Assembly (NCBI GenBank): GCA_002401545.1 | Contig: NVTJ01000070.1 | Location: forward strand, 197 to 13,597 | DNA: 13,401 nt | Source: Alphaproteobacteria bacterium | Lineage (GTDB): Bacteria; Pseudomonadota; Alphaproteobacteria; Sphingomonadales; Emcibacteraceae | Direction: 5' to 3' | In this document: positions 5,519-12,594 of the stretch, in pieces | How positions within the stretch are numbered: position 1 is the stretch's first letter | Layout: the number at the start of each line of letters is the position of its first letter | The notes under the pieces: generated by a model | The model's database searches: none | What the model saw: the letters and a program-made list of their open reading frames with translations, nothing else | Told to the model about the DNA's origin: nothing | Position numbers and translations under genes: made by a program

Positions 5519-7768
5519 ATGAAGTTTAAATCTATATTACTTTCATCCGGGGCTATGGTGCTGGCCATTACGTCAAATTACAGTGCCCTGGCACAAGAGC
5601 GGACTTTCGTTCTTGAAGAGGTGATCGTTACAGCACAAAAACGGGCTCAGAGCCAACAGGATGTTCCTATTGCTATCACGGCGCTTTCAACTGACTTCCT
5701 GACGAATAATGATGTGCATTCCCTGGAGGATTTGGCCGCGACCGTGCCGGGATTTGTGACGACCAATAGTGTCAACTATGGTGCCGCTCCGCTGGCGATC
5801 CGTGGTATTGGCGGGGCGAACGGTGGCGGTAATTTCTTTGCAGATGAACCCGTGGCGGTTTATACGAATGGCGTGTATGTTGGGCGTCTCAGTGTTTCCA
5901 CATCTGATTTGCTGGATATAAAATCAATAGAAGTGCTGCGTGGTCCTCAAGGAACATTATATGGCCGGAATTCAACATCCGGGGCTATTTTAATTGAGAC
6001 AGCCCGCCCAACAGATGATGTTGAAGGATATGTTCGGGCCAGTGCCGCCCGGTTTGATGAATACCGCGTGCAGGGGGCAATTTCCGGCCCCTTGGCAGAT
6101 GATGTCCTGTCGGGTCGGTTAGCGATCGGATATAGTGATAAAAAAGGCTACGGGACCAATAGTTTTGACGGGTCCAATATTGGTGGTTCAGAAGATTTTT
6201 CGGCGCGTTTATCATTGCGCTATACCCCGGATGAAAATTTTACATTGGATATCATTGGAGAATATCTGGATCAGGAAGCCTCGCCGGCGACAATTGCCAT
6301 AGCCGATTTATCAAACCCGCTGTCAGCGTCCCCGTTTGTTGAGCGTCCCGACCTGGAACAGGTGTTGAATGATCGTGAGTTTGCCATTAATGACCCGAAT
6401 TTTTTCAATGCGGAGCATAAAAATATCAACGTAATCGCCCATTGGGATCTGGGGTCTGTTGCATTGGATTCTGTAACGGGATACCGCAAATATGATTGGG
6501 ATGGGGCGCAGGATTCGGACGGAACTGCCCTTAGCCTGTTTAATAATAACGGCAATGGTAAAAATAAACAATTCAGTCAGGAAATTCGTCTGTCCTCTAA
6601 TGATGAGGGGCCGTTTTCATGGATAGTCGGGGGTTTCTATTTCCATGAAGAAAATGATTTCTTCTTTGAAATCCGCAATATCAATGCGCTGTTCGGCCTG
6701 GGCACTGATGCTACTTTTGAGGCATCTCAGAAAGTTGACGCCTATGCCGTTTTTGCCGATGTGACATGGGAAATCAATGATATTTTCTCTTTGATTGCCG
6801 GCGGGCGATATTCAGATGAAAATAAGGATTTCAAAAATGATTTGACGGTCCTTATATTGAACGGGGGGACCTTGCCGCCATTTTTCTTCGGGGGGGCAAC
6901 ACTCCCTGCGGGATTTGTATTTAGCGCCCCGCCTGCTTTTGCAGATGATGCCAGCTTCACGGATTTCTCGCCAAGAATAGTGTTAAATGCTCAGGTTGAT
7001 GAAAATATACTCGCCTATGCCAGTTATTCTCAAGGGTTTACCAGTGGTGGATTTAATGTTTTTGGCCTGGCGCCTGATTTTGAATCTCAATCCATTAATG
7101 CCTATGAAGTGGGGCTAAAAAGCGATCTTCTGGATCAGCGGCTCCGGATTAATGTCAGTGGTTTTTATTATGATTATACGAACCTTCAATTACGCTTGCC
7201 CGTACCCACGGGCGGTGTAAATATTGCCAACGCGGCTGAAGCCAAGATAAAAGGCGTGGAATTTGAAATGACGGCCCTGCCAACGGATGGTTTGCGGATT
7301 ATGGCTAATTTCTCACTTTTGGATGCGGAATTCAAGGAGGGGTTGATCCCCGCCGTTCCCGAAGGGCTGAATTTTCCTATCGGTGCGCCAATCCCCTTGT
7401 CTCCTCAGGATATAACCGGTAATACATTGAGCCGGGCCCCGGATTTTCAGGCCTATGTAGCCGCAGATTATACAATGTCTCTTGGCGAAAACAGCGAACT
7501 GAATTTACAGGCCTCGTTACGGTATCAAAGCGGCGTTTTCTTCCTTGAAACCAATCAGACACAGGTTACATTCACTGGCGATAATTTCACAGAAGTGGAT
7601 TTGCGTCTGGTTTATAGAGACCTGTCAAATGATTTTGAGATCGCGTTATTCGGGCAGAATATATTTGATAACCGCCATGTGACACAAGTGACCGCTCTTG
7701 GGTCATTTCCCAATGGGGCTTTGAATGAGCCGGCAAAATGGGGCATACAGGTCACGAAAAACTTTTAA
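5519..7768 (+). CDS. TonB-dependent outer-membrane receptor, first gene of the TetR-controlled locus
   Basis: This complete 749-residue receptor has a signal peptide ending at ALA (about residue 25, MKFKSILLSSGAMVLAITSN onward). A TonB box follows (EEVIVTAQKR, residues 33-42), then a plug domain (VPIAITALSTDFL; LRGPQGTLYGRNSTSGAI) and a 22-strand-type beta-barrel ending in the usual terminal aromatic (VTKNF). The plug and TonB box match receptors common in sphingomonads and marine proteobacteria that import plant, aromatic or terpenoid compounds rather than only siderophores. AGGGAGA about 7 nt before the ATG supports the start. It is divergent from the TetR gene across two likely operators and precedes the GST, symporter, cyclase and metalloenzyme genes. 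A strong terminator just after its stop suggests it is made in excess over them. It probably brings the pathway substrate across the outer membrane using TonB/proton-motive force. Confidence 0.95.
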   Translation: MKFKSILLSSGAMVLAITSNYSALAQERTFVLEEVIVTAQKRAQSQQDVPIAITALSTDFLTNNDVHSLEDLAATVPGFVTTNSVNYGAAPLAIRGIGGANGGGNFFADEPVAVYTNGVYVGRLSVSTSDLLDIKSIEVLRGPQGTLYGRNSTSGAILIETARPTDDVEGYVRASAARFDEYRVQGAISGPLADDVLSGRLAIGYSDKKGYGTNSFDGSNIGGSEDFSARLSLRYTPDENFTLDIIGEYLDQEASPATIAIADLSNPLSASPFVERPDLEQVLNDREFAINDPNFFNAEHKNINVIAHWDLGSVALDSVTGYRKYDWDGAQDSDGTALSLFNNNGNGKNKQFSQEIRLSSNDEGPFSWIVGGFYFHEENDFFFEIRNINALFGLGTDATFEASQKVDAYAVFADVTWEINDIFSLIAGGRYSDENKDFKNDLTVLILNGGTLPPFFFGGATLPAGFVFSAPPAFADDASFTDFSPRIVLNAQVDENILAYASYSQGFTSGGFNVFGLAPDFESQSINAYEVGLKSDLLDQRLRINVSGFYYDYTNLQLRLPVPTGGVNIANAAEAKIKGVEFEMTALPTDGLRIMANFSLLDAEFKEGLIPAVPEGLNFPIGAPIPLSPQDITGNTLSRAPDFQAYVAADYTMSLGENSELNLQASLRYQSGVFFLETNQTQVTFTGDNFTEVDLRLVYRDLSNDFEIALFGQNIFDNRHVTQVTALGSFPNGALNEPAKWGIQVTKNF

Positions 7769-7774
7769 TATTCC

Positions 7775-7811
7775 GGCAGGGCAATGCGATGGGGCTTGCC
7801 CTGCCTTTTTT
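7775..7811 (+). terminator. Intrinsic terminator (probably partial) after the receptor gene
   Basis: GGCAGGGCAA (7775-7784) pairs perfectly with TTGCCCTGCC (7796-7805), a 10-bp GC-rich stem with an 11-nt loop, followed directly by six T residues. It lies 7 nt after the receptor stop. Because no clear promoter is visible in the remaining 39 bp before the GST gene, it may act as an attenuator with read-through. Confidence 0.88.
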
Positions 7812-7850
7812 GCAGTATTAATAGATCTCAACTCAGATTAAAGGAAGCTC

Positions 7851-8603
7851 ATGCTTGAACTTTATCATGCCCATATATCCACCTGTTCGCAAAAGGTCAG
7901 GCTGTGCCTTGCAGAGAAAGAACTGGACTGGACAGGGCACGCCATAAATTTTGCGCGGGGAGACCACTTGAGCGATGACTACATGATGCTTAATCGAAAT
8001 GGTGTGGTTCCGACTTTATTACATGATGGGCGGCCGGTAATCGACTCTTCCGTCATTTGTGAATATCTTGAAGAACAGTTTCCCCGGAACGGTAATCCTG
8101 TGATGCCCGCATCAGCCTATGACCGTGCAAAGGTCAGAGAATGGATGCGTTATATTGAAGAGGTGCCCACGACAGCAATTCGTTATTCTTCTTTTAACAC
8201 ATTATTTATCGATGCCTTTAAACAACGCACTCCGGAACAGAGGCAGGCACAAATTGCGCGCACACCCCTTCGGAAGGAATTATATAAGCAATTTGGTAAA
8301 ACCGGTTTTTCAGATGACGCTATTGCCTCCTCCAAAGAACGACTGCATCAGGCCTTGGAAAGAATGGATCAGGATCTGCAAAAATCGGAATGGCTTGCGG
8401 GCGCTTTCAGCATAGCAGACATATGTGTATTGCCAACGATAATTCGCATGGAAGATATTGGTCTGGAATATATATGGGACGAATTTGATGCCGTTCAATC
8501 ATGGCTTTCACGTTTCAAGAAACGCGCTTCTTTTAATATGGCTTATTATGAGGGGGCAAGAGTGAAGCCCGGAATGACCAATATTCTCGGGGGAGAAGAA
8601 TAA
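7851..8603 (+). CDS. Glutathione S-transferase family protein (beta-etherase/LigF-like)
   Basis: This 250-residue cytosolic protein has the GST layout. The N-terminal thioredoxin-like domain carries LYHAHISTCSQKVRLCLAEK (residues 4-23), with S10/S13 and C12 as candidate glutathione-activating residues; the cis-proline motif GVVPTLLHDGR; and the GSH gamma-glutamyl-binding DSSVICEYLEEQFP. The helical C-terminal domain contains the N-capping-box segment FSIADICVLP. The length, VICEYLEE, and the TPEQRQAQIARTPLRKELYKQF stretch resemble bacterial LigF-type beta-aryl etherases more than the shorter (about 212-residue) maleylacetoacetate isomerases, but both remain possible. It probably performs GSH-dependent ether cleavage, dehalogenation or isomerisation of the imported compound. 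AAGGAAG precedes the ATG, and the stop codon overlaps the next ATG by 1 nt (TAATG), indicating translational coupling. Confidence 0.85.
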   Translation: MLELYHAHISTCSQKVRLCLAEKELDWTGHAINFARGDHLSDDYMMLNRNGVVPTLLHDGRPVIDSSVICEYLEEQFPRNGNPVMPASAYDRAKVREWMRYIEEVPTTAIRYSSFNTLFIDAFKQRTPEQRQAQIARTPLRKELYKQFGKTGFSDDAIASSKERLHQALERMDQDLQKSEWLAGAFSIADICVLPTIIRMEDIGLEYIWDEFDAVQSWLSRFKKRASFNMAYYEGARVKPGMTNILGGEE

Positions 8604-9568
8604 TGGCAGATGACTTAAATTCCCTGAATGTTCTCGGGGTTGAGATTTGGGGCGTTAATGTTTCCGATTTTGGCACCGGCGCCCTCATTCTTATTATGGT
8701 GACGATGGGGTTAACGCTCAGGGTGAGTGACTTCACACGGGTTCTCATAATGCCAAAAGCCGCCCTGACGGGGTTGTTTTCCCAGATTATTTTATTACCG
8801 GCTTTGGCCTTTCTGATCGTGTTTTTATTTCAGCCCCCCTTAGCTGTTGGGATGGGGTTAATCATTTTAAGCTGTTGCCCCAGTGGGGCGACATCAAATT
8901 TCTTTACCCATCTGGCCCGGGGGGATGTGGCGCTTTCGGTGACCTTAACAGCCATAAGCGGTTTTATCGTTGTTTTTACCCTCCCGCTCCTGGTAAATCT
9001 CGGACTTGAAGTTTTCGCCGAACCGGGCCAGGAAATTCATCTGCCCTTTTTACCAGCCATGTTACGTATTTTACTCCTCATTGTGTTCCCGATTGTGGCG
9101 GGGATGCTCATGCGCAGGATGCTGCACAAACAAGCCGAAAAAATAGAACCCTATGCAACGCGGGTATCCTTTGTGGCGATATTAATAACCATGGCCATTC
9201 TTTTGGCCCATGTTTGGGATCATCTTGGTACCATCATCCGCATGGCGTTGCATGTTACGCTTGCCCTGAATATTACAATGATGGGCCTGGGATTCCTCGG
9301 GGCAAAACTTTTGAAAGTTGGTGAGGCCCGCAGCCGGACCATCACCATAGAAATCGGCGTGCAGAACTATATTCTGAGCGTGGTTGTCGCGGCAGGTATG
9401 TTAGGTCGTCCGGATTTTGTTGCGGTGCCGATTTTATATCTCTTTATCATGTATATTACAGTATTTTCCTTTATTGCATGGTGCCGTTTTGTGCGAGACC
9501 CCGGTTTGGCACGGCAAGCTTCTTATGGGAGAATTGAGACATCTAATACGGAAAGCGAAACTCTATGA
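8603..9568 (+). CDS. Bile acid:sodium symporter (BASS/SBF) family transporter
   Basis: This 321-residue, highly hydrophobic inner-membrane protein has about nine to ten helices. The family hallmarks are ILSCCPSGATSNFFTHLARG continuing into DVALSVTLTA (residues 88-117, the first crossing region with substrate- and Na-binding residues) and TIEIGVQNYILSVVVA (248-263; E250 and Q254/N255 are the usual sodium-site region). Family members import organic anions such as bile acids, pantothenate-type acids, pyruvate or glucosinolates with Na+. Here it probably carries a carboxylated substrate or breakdown product across the inner membrane after passage through the upstream TonB receptor. It overlaps the GST gene by 1 nt and the downstream cyclase gene by 4 nt (ATGA), so all three are coupled. 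The substrate is not deducible. Confidence 0.92.
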   Translation: MADDLNSLNVLGVEIWGVNVSDFGTGALILIMVTMGLTLRVSDFTRVLIMPKAALTGLFSQIILLPALAFLIVFLFQPPLAVGMGLIILSCCPSGATSNFFTHLARGDVALSVTLTAISGFIVVFTLPLLVNLGLEVFAEPGQEIHLPFLPAMLRILLLIVFPIVAGMLMRRMLHKQAEKIEPYATRVSFVAILITMAILLAHVWDHLGTIIRMALHVTLALNITMMGLGFLGAKLLKVGEARSRTITIEIGVQNYILSVVVAAGMLGRPDFVAVPILYLFIMYITVFSFIAWCRFVRDPGLARQASYGRIETSNTESETL

Positions 9569-10338
9569 GCAGGCATTTTATTGATATTTCGATGCCATTG
9601 GAAAATGACATAATTTCTGATCCAGTACCTTTTAATCCTAAAATCACCTATATGTCCCATGAAGAGACATTTGATCAGATTGAGCCATTCTTTCCGGGAC
9701 TGAAGCAAAGTGATTTGCCGGATGGAGAAGCCTGGGCCATTGAGAAGGTGGAATTGATTACACATAATGGCACCCATCTTGATGCCCCGTATCATTTTCA
9801 TTCCACAATGAATGGCGGAGAACGGGCGATTACTATTGATGAGGTTCCCCTTGAATGGTGTTTCCAGAAGGGCGTAAAACTGGATTTTCGCCATTTCGAA
9901 GATGGTTATGTGGTGACAGCAAAAGATGTTGAGGCCGAATTAAACCGTATCAATCATGACCTGCAACCCCTTGATATTGTCGTTGTGAATACGCGTGCGG
10001 GTAAAGCTTACGGGCAAGATGACTATGTGGATGCCGGGTGCGGGATGGGGTATGAGGCCACCATGTATCTGCTTGAACGCGGGGTGCGCCTTACGGGTAC
10101 GGATGCCTGGTCGTGGGACGCGCCCTTTTCTCATACGGCAACACGATATAAGGAAACCGGGGATGCCAGTTTAATATGGGAAGGCCATAAGGCAGGCCGT
10201 GATATTGGCTATTGTCATTTGGAAAAACTGCATAACCTGGAAGTGCTGCCAGATCATGGCTTCACAGTTTCCTGTTTTCCGGTGAAAATTAAAGGCGCAT
10301 CAGCGGGTTGGACCCGTGCGGTTGCGATAATTGAATAA
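9565..10338 (+). CDS. Cyclase-family metal-dependent hydrolase (kynurenine formamidase/isatin hydrolase-like)
   Basis: This 257-residue protein carries the PF04199 'cyclase' signature HNGTHLDAPYHF (H67, H71, D73, H77), the metal-binding HxGTHxDxPxH motif shared by bacterial kynurenine formamidase (KynB) and isatin hydrolase. The C-terminal block HLEKLHNLEVLPDHGFTVSC (residues 218-237), followed by FPVKIKGASAGWTRAVAI, is the usual family ending with the conserved Glu (E220). GVRLTGTDAWSWDAPF (173-188) is a substrate-side segment. The length is nearer to isatin hydrolase (about 260) than KynB (about 210). The enzyme probably hydrolyses an amide, lactam or lactone in the cytosol. Its ATG overlaps the symporter stop (ATGA) and the next gene follows after 32 nt. 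No tryptophan-catabolism genes are nearby, so a kynurenine role is unlikely. Confidence 0.88.
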   Translation: MSRHFIDISMPLENDIISDPVPFNPKITYMSHEETFDQIEPFFPGLKQSDLPDGEAWAIEKVELITHNGTHLDAPYHFHSTMNGGERAITIDEVPLEWCFQKGVKLDFRHFEDGYVVTAKDVEAELNRINHDLQPLDIVVVNTRAGKAYGQDDYVDAGCGMGYEATMYLLERGVRLTGTDAWSWDAPFSHTATRYKETGDASLIWEGHKAGRDIGYCHLEKLHNLEVLPDHGFTVSCFPVKIKGASAGWTRAVAIIE

Positions 10339-10370
10339 CGACAGAAGCCCACGGGCTGGAAAGTATAATC

Positions 10371-11630
10371 ATGAAAAAAATTGAACCCGCTTTTGGCGTA
10401 GAGCTAAACGAGCCTTATTTTACAGATAAAAAATGGGTGTCACCGTTTAACTGGTGGCCTGAGGTCAGGGAACAGATGGCAACGCCACCAAAGGTATTGA
10501 TCCATGATGTGACCTTAAGGGATGGGGAACAAATGGCGCGGGTGGCCTTCACACCAGAGGAAAAAATATTCCTGGCGCTGGAGTTGGATAAACTGGGCGT
10601 GCATTCCATTGAGCCGGGTTTGCCCGTAATACAGGAAGACAAAGACGTTATCAAAAAATTGTCAGAAATGAACCTGAACGCCAAAATTGTTCCCCTCACA
10701 CGGGTTATGGAAAGTGATGTCCGTGCTGTTCTGGATTCAGGCGCCGATGGTATGTTATTGGAGTTTGGCATAAATCCGTATCTTATGAAAATGGTGTATA
10801 AAACAGACCCGAACAGCCTTTTGGATCAAATTGTTGAATATGCACAGGCCGGTAAGGATGCGGGGCTGTATGTGGAATTTATGGCGTGGGATGTCTTCCG
10901 TATTCCTGACATAGGTTTTATGCAGCGGTTCTTTGAAAAATTAGCCCTCAGAGCCCCCGTGGACCGGATTACGGTTGCCGATACATTTGGCATGGGACAT
11001 CCTATGGCAACCTATTCATTCATTCAGAAATTAAAGGCCTGGACGGGAAAGCCAATTGGTTTTCACATACATAATGATTTCGCCATGGCAACGGCAGGGG
11101 CCGTCATGGCGGTTTCAGCGGGGGCTGATATGGTACATTCGTCCATTAATGGTTTGGGGGAGCGATCAGGTAATTTGGCAACGGAGGAAATTGCCTTTGT
11201 CTTGCAACATTTACTGGACATTGATAGCGGCATTAACCTTGAGTTGCTCAAGCCGACATCTGATTTGTTTGCTGAAGTATCCAAACTCGTTCTAGCGCGT
11301 AACAAGCCTATTGTCGGCAGTGGACTTTTCGAAGTAGAATCAGGAATAGTTGTTCATTTGGTGGAAAAATTAAAAAATACCGGCCTGGCCATTTTTCCTT
11401 TTGAACCAGAGGCTGTAGGGCATAAGGAATATGAAATTATTCTCGGGCGCGGCACAGGAGTACATTCCATAAAACGTCTGCTTAGAGAGCGCGGATTAGA
11501 GGCTACAGATGATCAGATTGAAAGAATATGCACCCGTGTAAAACAAGCGGGGCTTATGATCAAAAACGGCCTGCCGAAATCTATGGTTGATGCTATTTTG
11601 AAAGAAGAACTCAGGGTCAGCACCCCTTAA
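10371..11630 (+). CDS. DRE-TIM metallolyase/synthase family protein (LeuA/homocitrate-synthase-like)
   Basis: This 419-residue enzyme has the DRE-TIM barrel signatures: HDVTLRDGEQ (residues 45-54; R50, D51), the metal ligands in FHIHNDFAMA (H232, H234), and NGLGERSGN (260-268; N268). The GxGERxGN motif and the later VESGIVVHLV, FPFEPEAVGHKEYEIILGRG block place it with 2-isopropylmalate, homocitrate and citramalate synthases, not HMG-CoA lyase, which has a catalytic-cysteine motif here absent. It lacks the LeuA allosteric domain, and it has a 40-residue N-terminal extension with WVSPFNWWPEV. Expected chemistry is a Claisen-type acetyl-CoA condensation with a 2-oxo acid, or the reverse cleavage. 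No leucine or lysine genes are nearby, so a catabolic role with the operon's products is inferred. GGAAAG precedes the ATG. It is the last gene of the operon and is convergent with the GntR gene, 41 nt away. Confidence 0.88.
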   Translation: MKKIEPAFGVELNEPYFTDKKWVSPFNWWPEVREQMATPPKVLIHDVTLRDGEQMARVAFTPEEKIFLALELDKLGVHSIEPGLPVIQEDKDVIKKLSEMNLNAKIVPLTRVMESDVRAVLDSGADGMLLEFGINPYLMKMVYKTDPNSLLDQIVEYAQAGKDAGLYVEFMAWDVFRIPDIGFMQRFFEKLALRAPVDRITVADTFGMGHPMATYSFIQKLKAWTGKPIGFHIHNDFAMATAGAVMAVSAGADMVHSSINGLGERSGNLATEEIAFVLQHLLDIDSGINLELLKPTSDLFAEVSKLVLARNKPIVGSGLFEVESGIVVHLVEKLKNTGLAIFPFEPEAVGHKEYEIILGRGTGVHSIKRLLRERGLEATDDQIERICTRVKQAGLMIKNGLPKSMVDAILKEELRVSTP

Positions 11631-11671
11631 TCTCATCCATTCTGCGCGCGGTAAATTTATGAGTCTACGGC

Positions 11672-12325
11672 CTAACTGGGATCATCCAGAAAAGCAAGCG
11701 TGTAAACGTGACGGGCGGCCAGGATATGACTGGACATGATCGAACGGGCCCAGGCGCTGTCTTTTGCCTTGATCGCTTCTATGATCTCCCTGTGATGTTC
11801 ATTTTTTCGTCTGATATCCTGACGCGTATAGGCCATCACGGTACGGGCTACGACCGGCTGGGCCACCAGACGCAATAACAGCGCGGAAAGCCGTTTGCTA
11901 CCAGAGGCCTGCCACAGCTTTCGATGAAATAAACGATTCTCGGCAAGAAAGGCCTCAACGTCAATGGGACCGTCTTGCGACAATAACAGGTCAATATTAT
12001 TGCAATAGGTGGTTAATTCTTCAATATCCTCAGGCGTCGCCTTCACAACAGCCTGTTGTGCAGCATAGCCTTCAAGCAGCATACGCATATTAAAAATATC
12101 TTCAACATCATCACTCGACCAATCGGTTACAAAAGTTCCCCGATTAGGAATTATTTCAACATAATAATCTGCGGCAAGGCTGCGCAGCGCTTCGCGGATT
12201 GGCGTACGGCTAACATCGCATAGCGTGGTTAGCTCTTCTTCCTTCAGATGTGTCTTGGGAGGGAAATCACCAGACAATATCCGTGATCGAATAATACTAT
12301 ATGCTTTTTTGCCGGCTTTAGACAT
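11672..12325 (-). CDS. GntR-family transcriptional regulator, FCD (FadR/VanR-like) type
   Basis: This 217-residue regulator has an N-terminal winged HTH (about residues 5-68: KAYSIIRSRILSGDFPPKTH, LKEEELTTLCDVSRTPIREA, LRSLAADYYVEIIPNRGTFV). An all-helical FCD ligand-binding domain follows, with candidate metal ligands N130, H134, H177/H178 and H200; an Asn stands where many FCD proteins have Asp. The start is firm: GGAGGGT lies 5 nt before the ATG. It is divergent from the second TonB receptor, and their shared spacer holds a perfect TTGTATACAA palindrome, the operator class typical of FCD regulators, plus a second near match over its own promoter. It therefore probably represses the receptor and itself, released by an organic acid. 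It is convergent with the DRE-TIM gene; no GTATAC site occurs upstream of the other operon. Confidence 0.93.
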   Translation of the reverse strand: MSKAGKKAYSIIRSRILSGDFPPKTHLKEEELTTLCDVSRTPIREALRSLAADYYVEIIPNRGTFVTDWSSDDVEDIFNMRMLLEGYAAQQAVVKATPEDIEELTTYCNNIDLLLSQDGPIDVEAFLAENRLFHRKLWQASGSKRLSALLLRLVAQPVVARTVMAYTRQDIRRKNEHHREIIEAIKAKDSAWARSIMSSHILAARHVYTLAFLDDPS

Positions 12326-12470
12326 TCAACACCCTCCAATCATAACTGTTATCATTAAACCAGGAAAAACAACGCGGGGTTTTCCCTGTTAAAATCTTGT
12401 GAAATACCCCCGTTTACTTCCCTGTTATATCAGAATTTTTGCTTTAATTATATAAAAACACCCAAATAAC

Positions 12471-12480
12471 TTACATACAA
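12471..12480. promoter_or_regulatory. Second putative GntR operator (8/10 match)
   Basis: TTACATACAA differs from TTGTATACAA at two positions. Its centre is 62 bp from the perfect site, close to six helical turns. It covers the place where the -35 box of the leftward regulator promoter would lie, given TATAAT at 12452-12447, consistent with autoregulation. Confidence 0.4.
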
Positions 12481-12496
12481 TTATAGTCTTTCTTAT

Positions 12497-12524
12497 TTGA
12501 CTTTAGTAGATTCTTCTATATATT
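12497..12524 (+). promoter_or_regulatory. Candidate sigma-70 promoter of the second TonB receptor
   Basis: TTGACT (12497-12502; 5/6), a 16-nt spacer and TATATT (12519-12524; 5/6) form a good promoter. The start would be near 12531, immediately before the TTGTATACAA operator, leaving a leader of about 64 nt. Confidence 0.6.
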
Positions 12525-12533
12525 CTTCTATAT
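12510..12533 (+). repeat. Perfect tandem duplication of a 12-bp unit
   Basis: ATTCTTCTATAT occurs twice back to back (12510-12521 and 12522-12533). The -10 box TATATT spans the junction, and the second copy recreates a TATATT at 12529-12534. Copy-number change here would alter promoter spacing to the operator. Confidence 0.85.
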
Positions 12534-12542
12534 TGTATACAA
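12533..12542. promoter_or_regulatory. Putative GntR/FCD operator (perfect palindrome)
   Basis: TTGTATACAA is a perfect 10-bp palindrome of the GTATAC-centred class bound by FCD-type GntR regulators. It sits at the predicted transcription start of the receptor gene and between it and the divergent regulator gene. Confidence 0.7.
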
Positions 12543-12594
12543 AGTTCTTAAATATGCAACCAATAATCCACGAACTAAAATATAGGGAACGAAA

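Larger units (their letters stand above)
12326..12594. other. Divergent promoter region between gntR-type regulator and second TonB receptor
   Basis: This 269-bp spacer contains a receptor promoter, two GTATAC-type operator candidates, a tandem 12-bp repeat, and a leftward consensus -10 box TATAAT (12452-12447) for the regulator gene. I see no small gene in it. Confidence 0.7.

Noticed and set aside
9565..10338. Kynurenine formamidase (kynB) name for the cyclase gene
   Set aside because: The motif is shared by several enzymes, the protein is longer than KynB, and no kynurenine pathway gene is nearby.
10371..11630. HMG-CoA lyase identity for the DRE-TIM gene
   Set aside because: The catalytic-cysteine GGCP-type motif of HMG-CoA lyase is absent, and GLGERSGN plus the ESGI segment indicate the isopropylmalate/homocitrate synthase branch.
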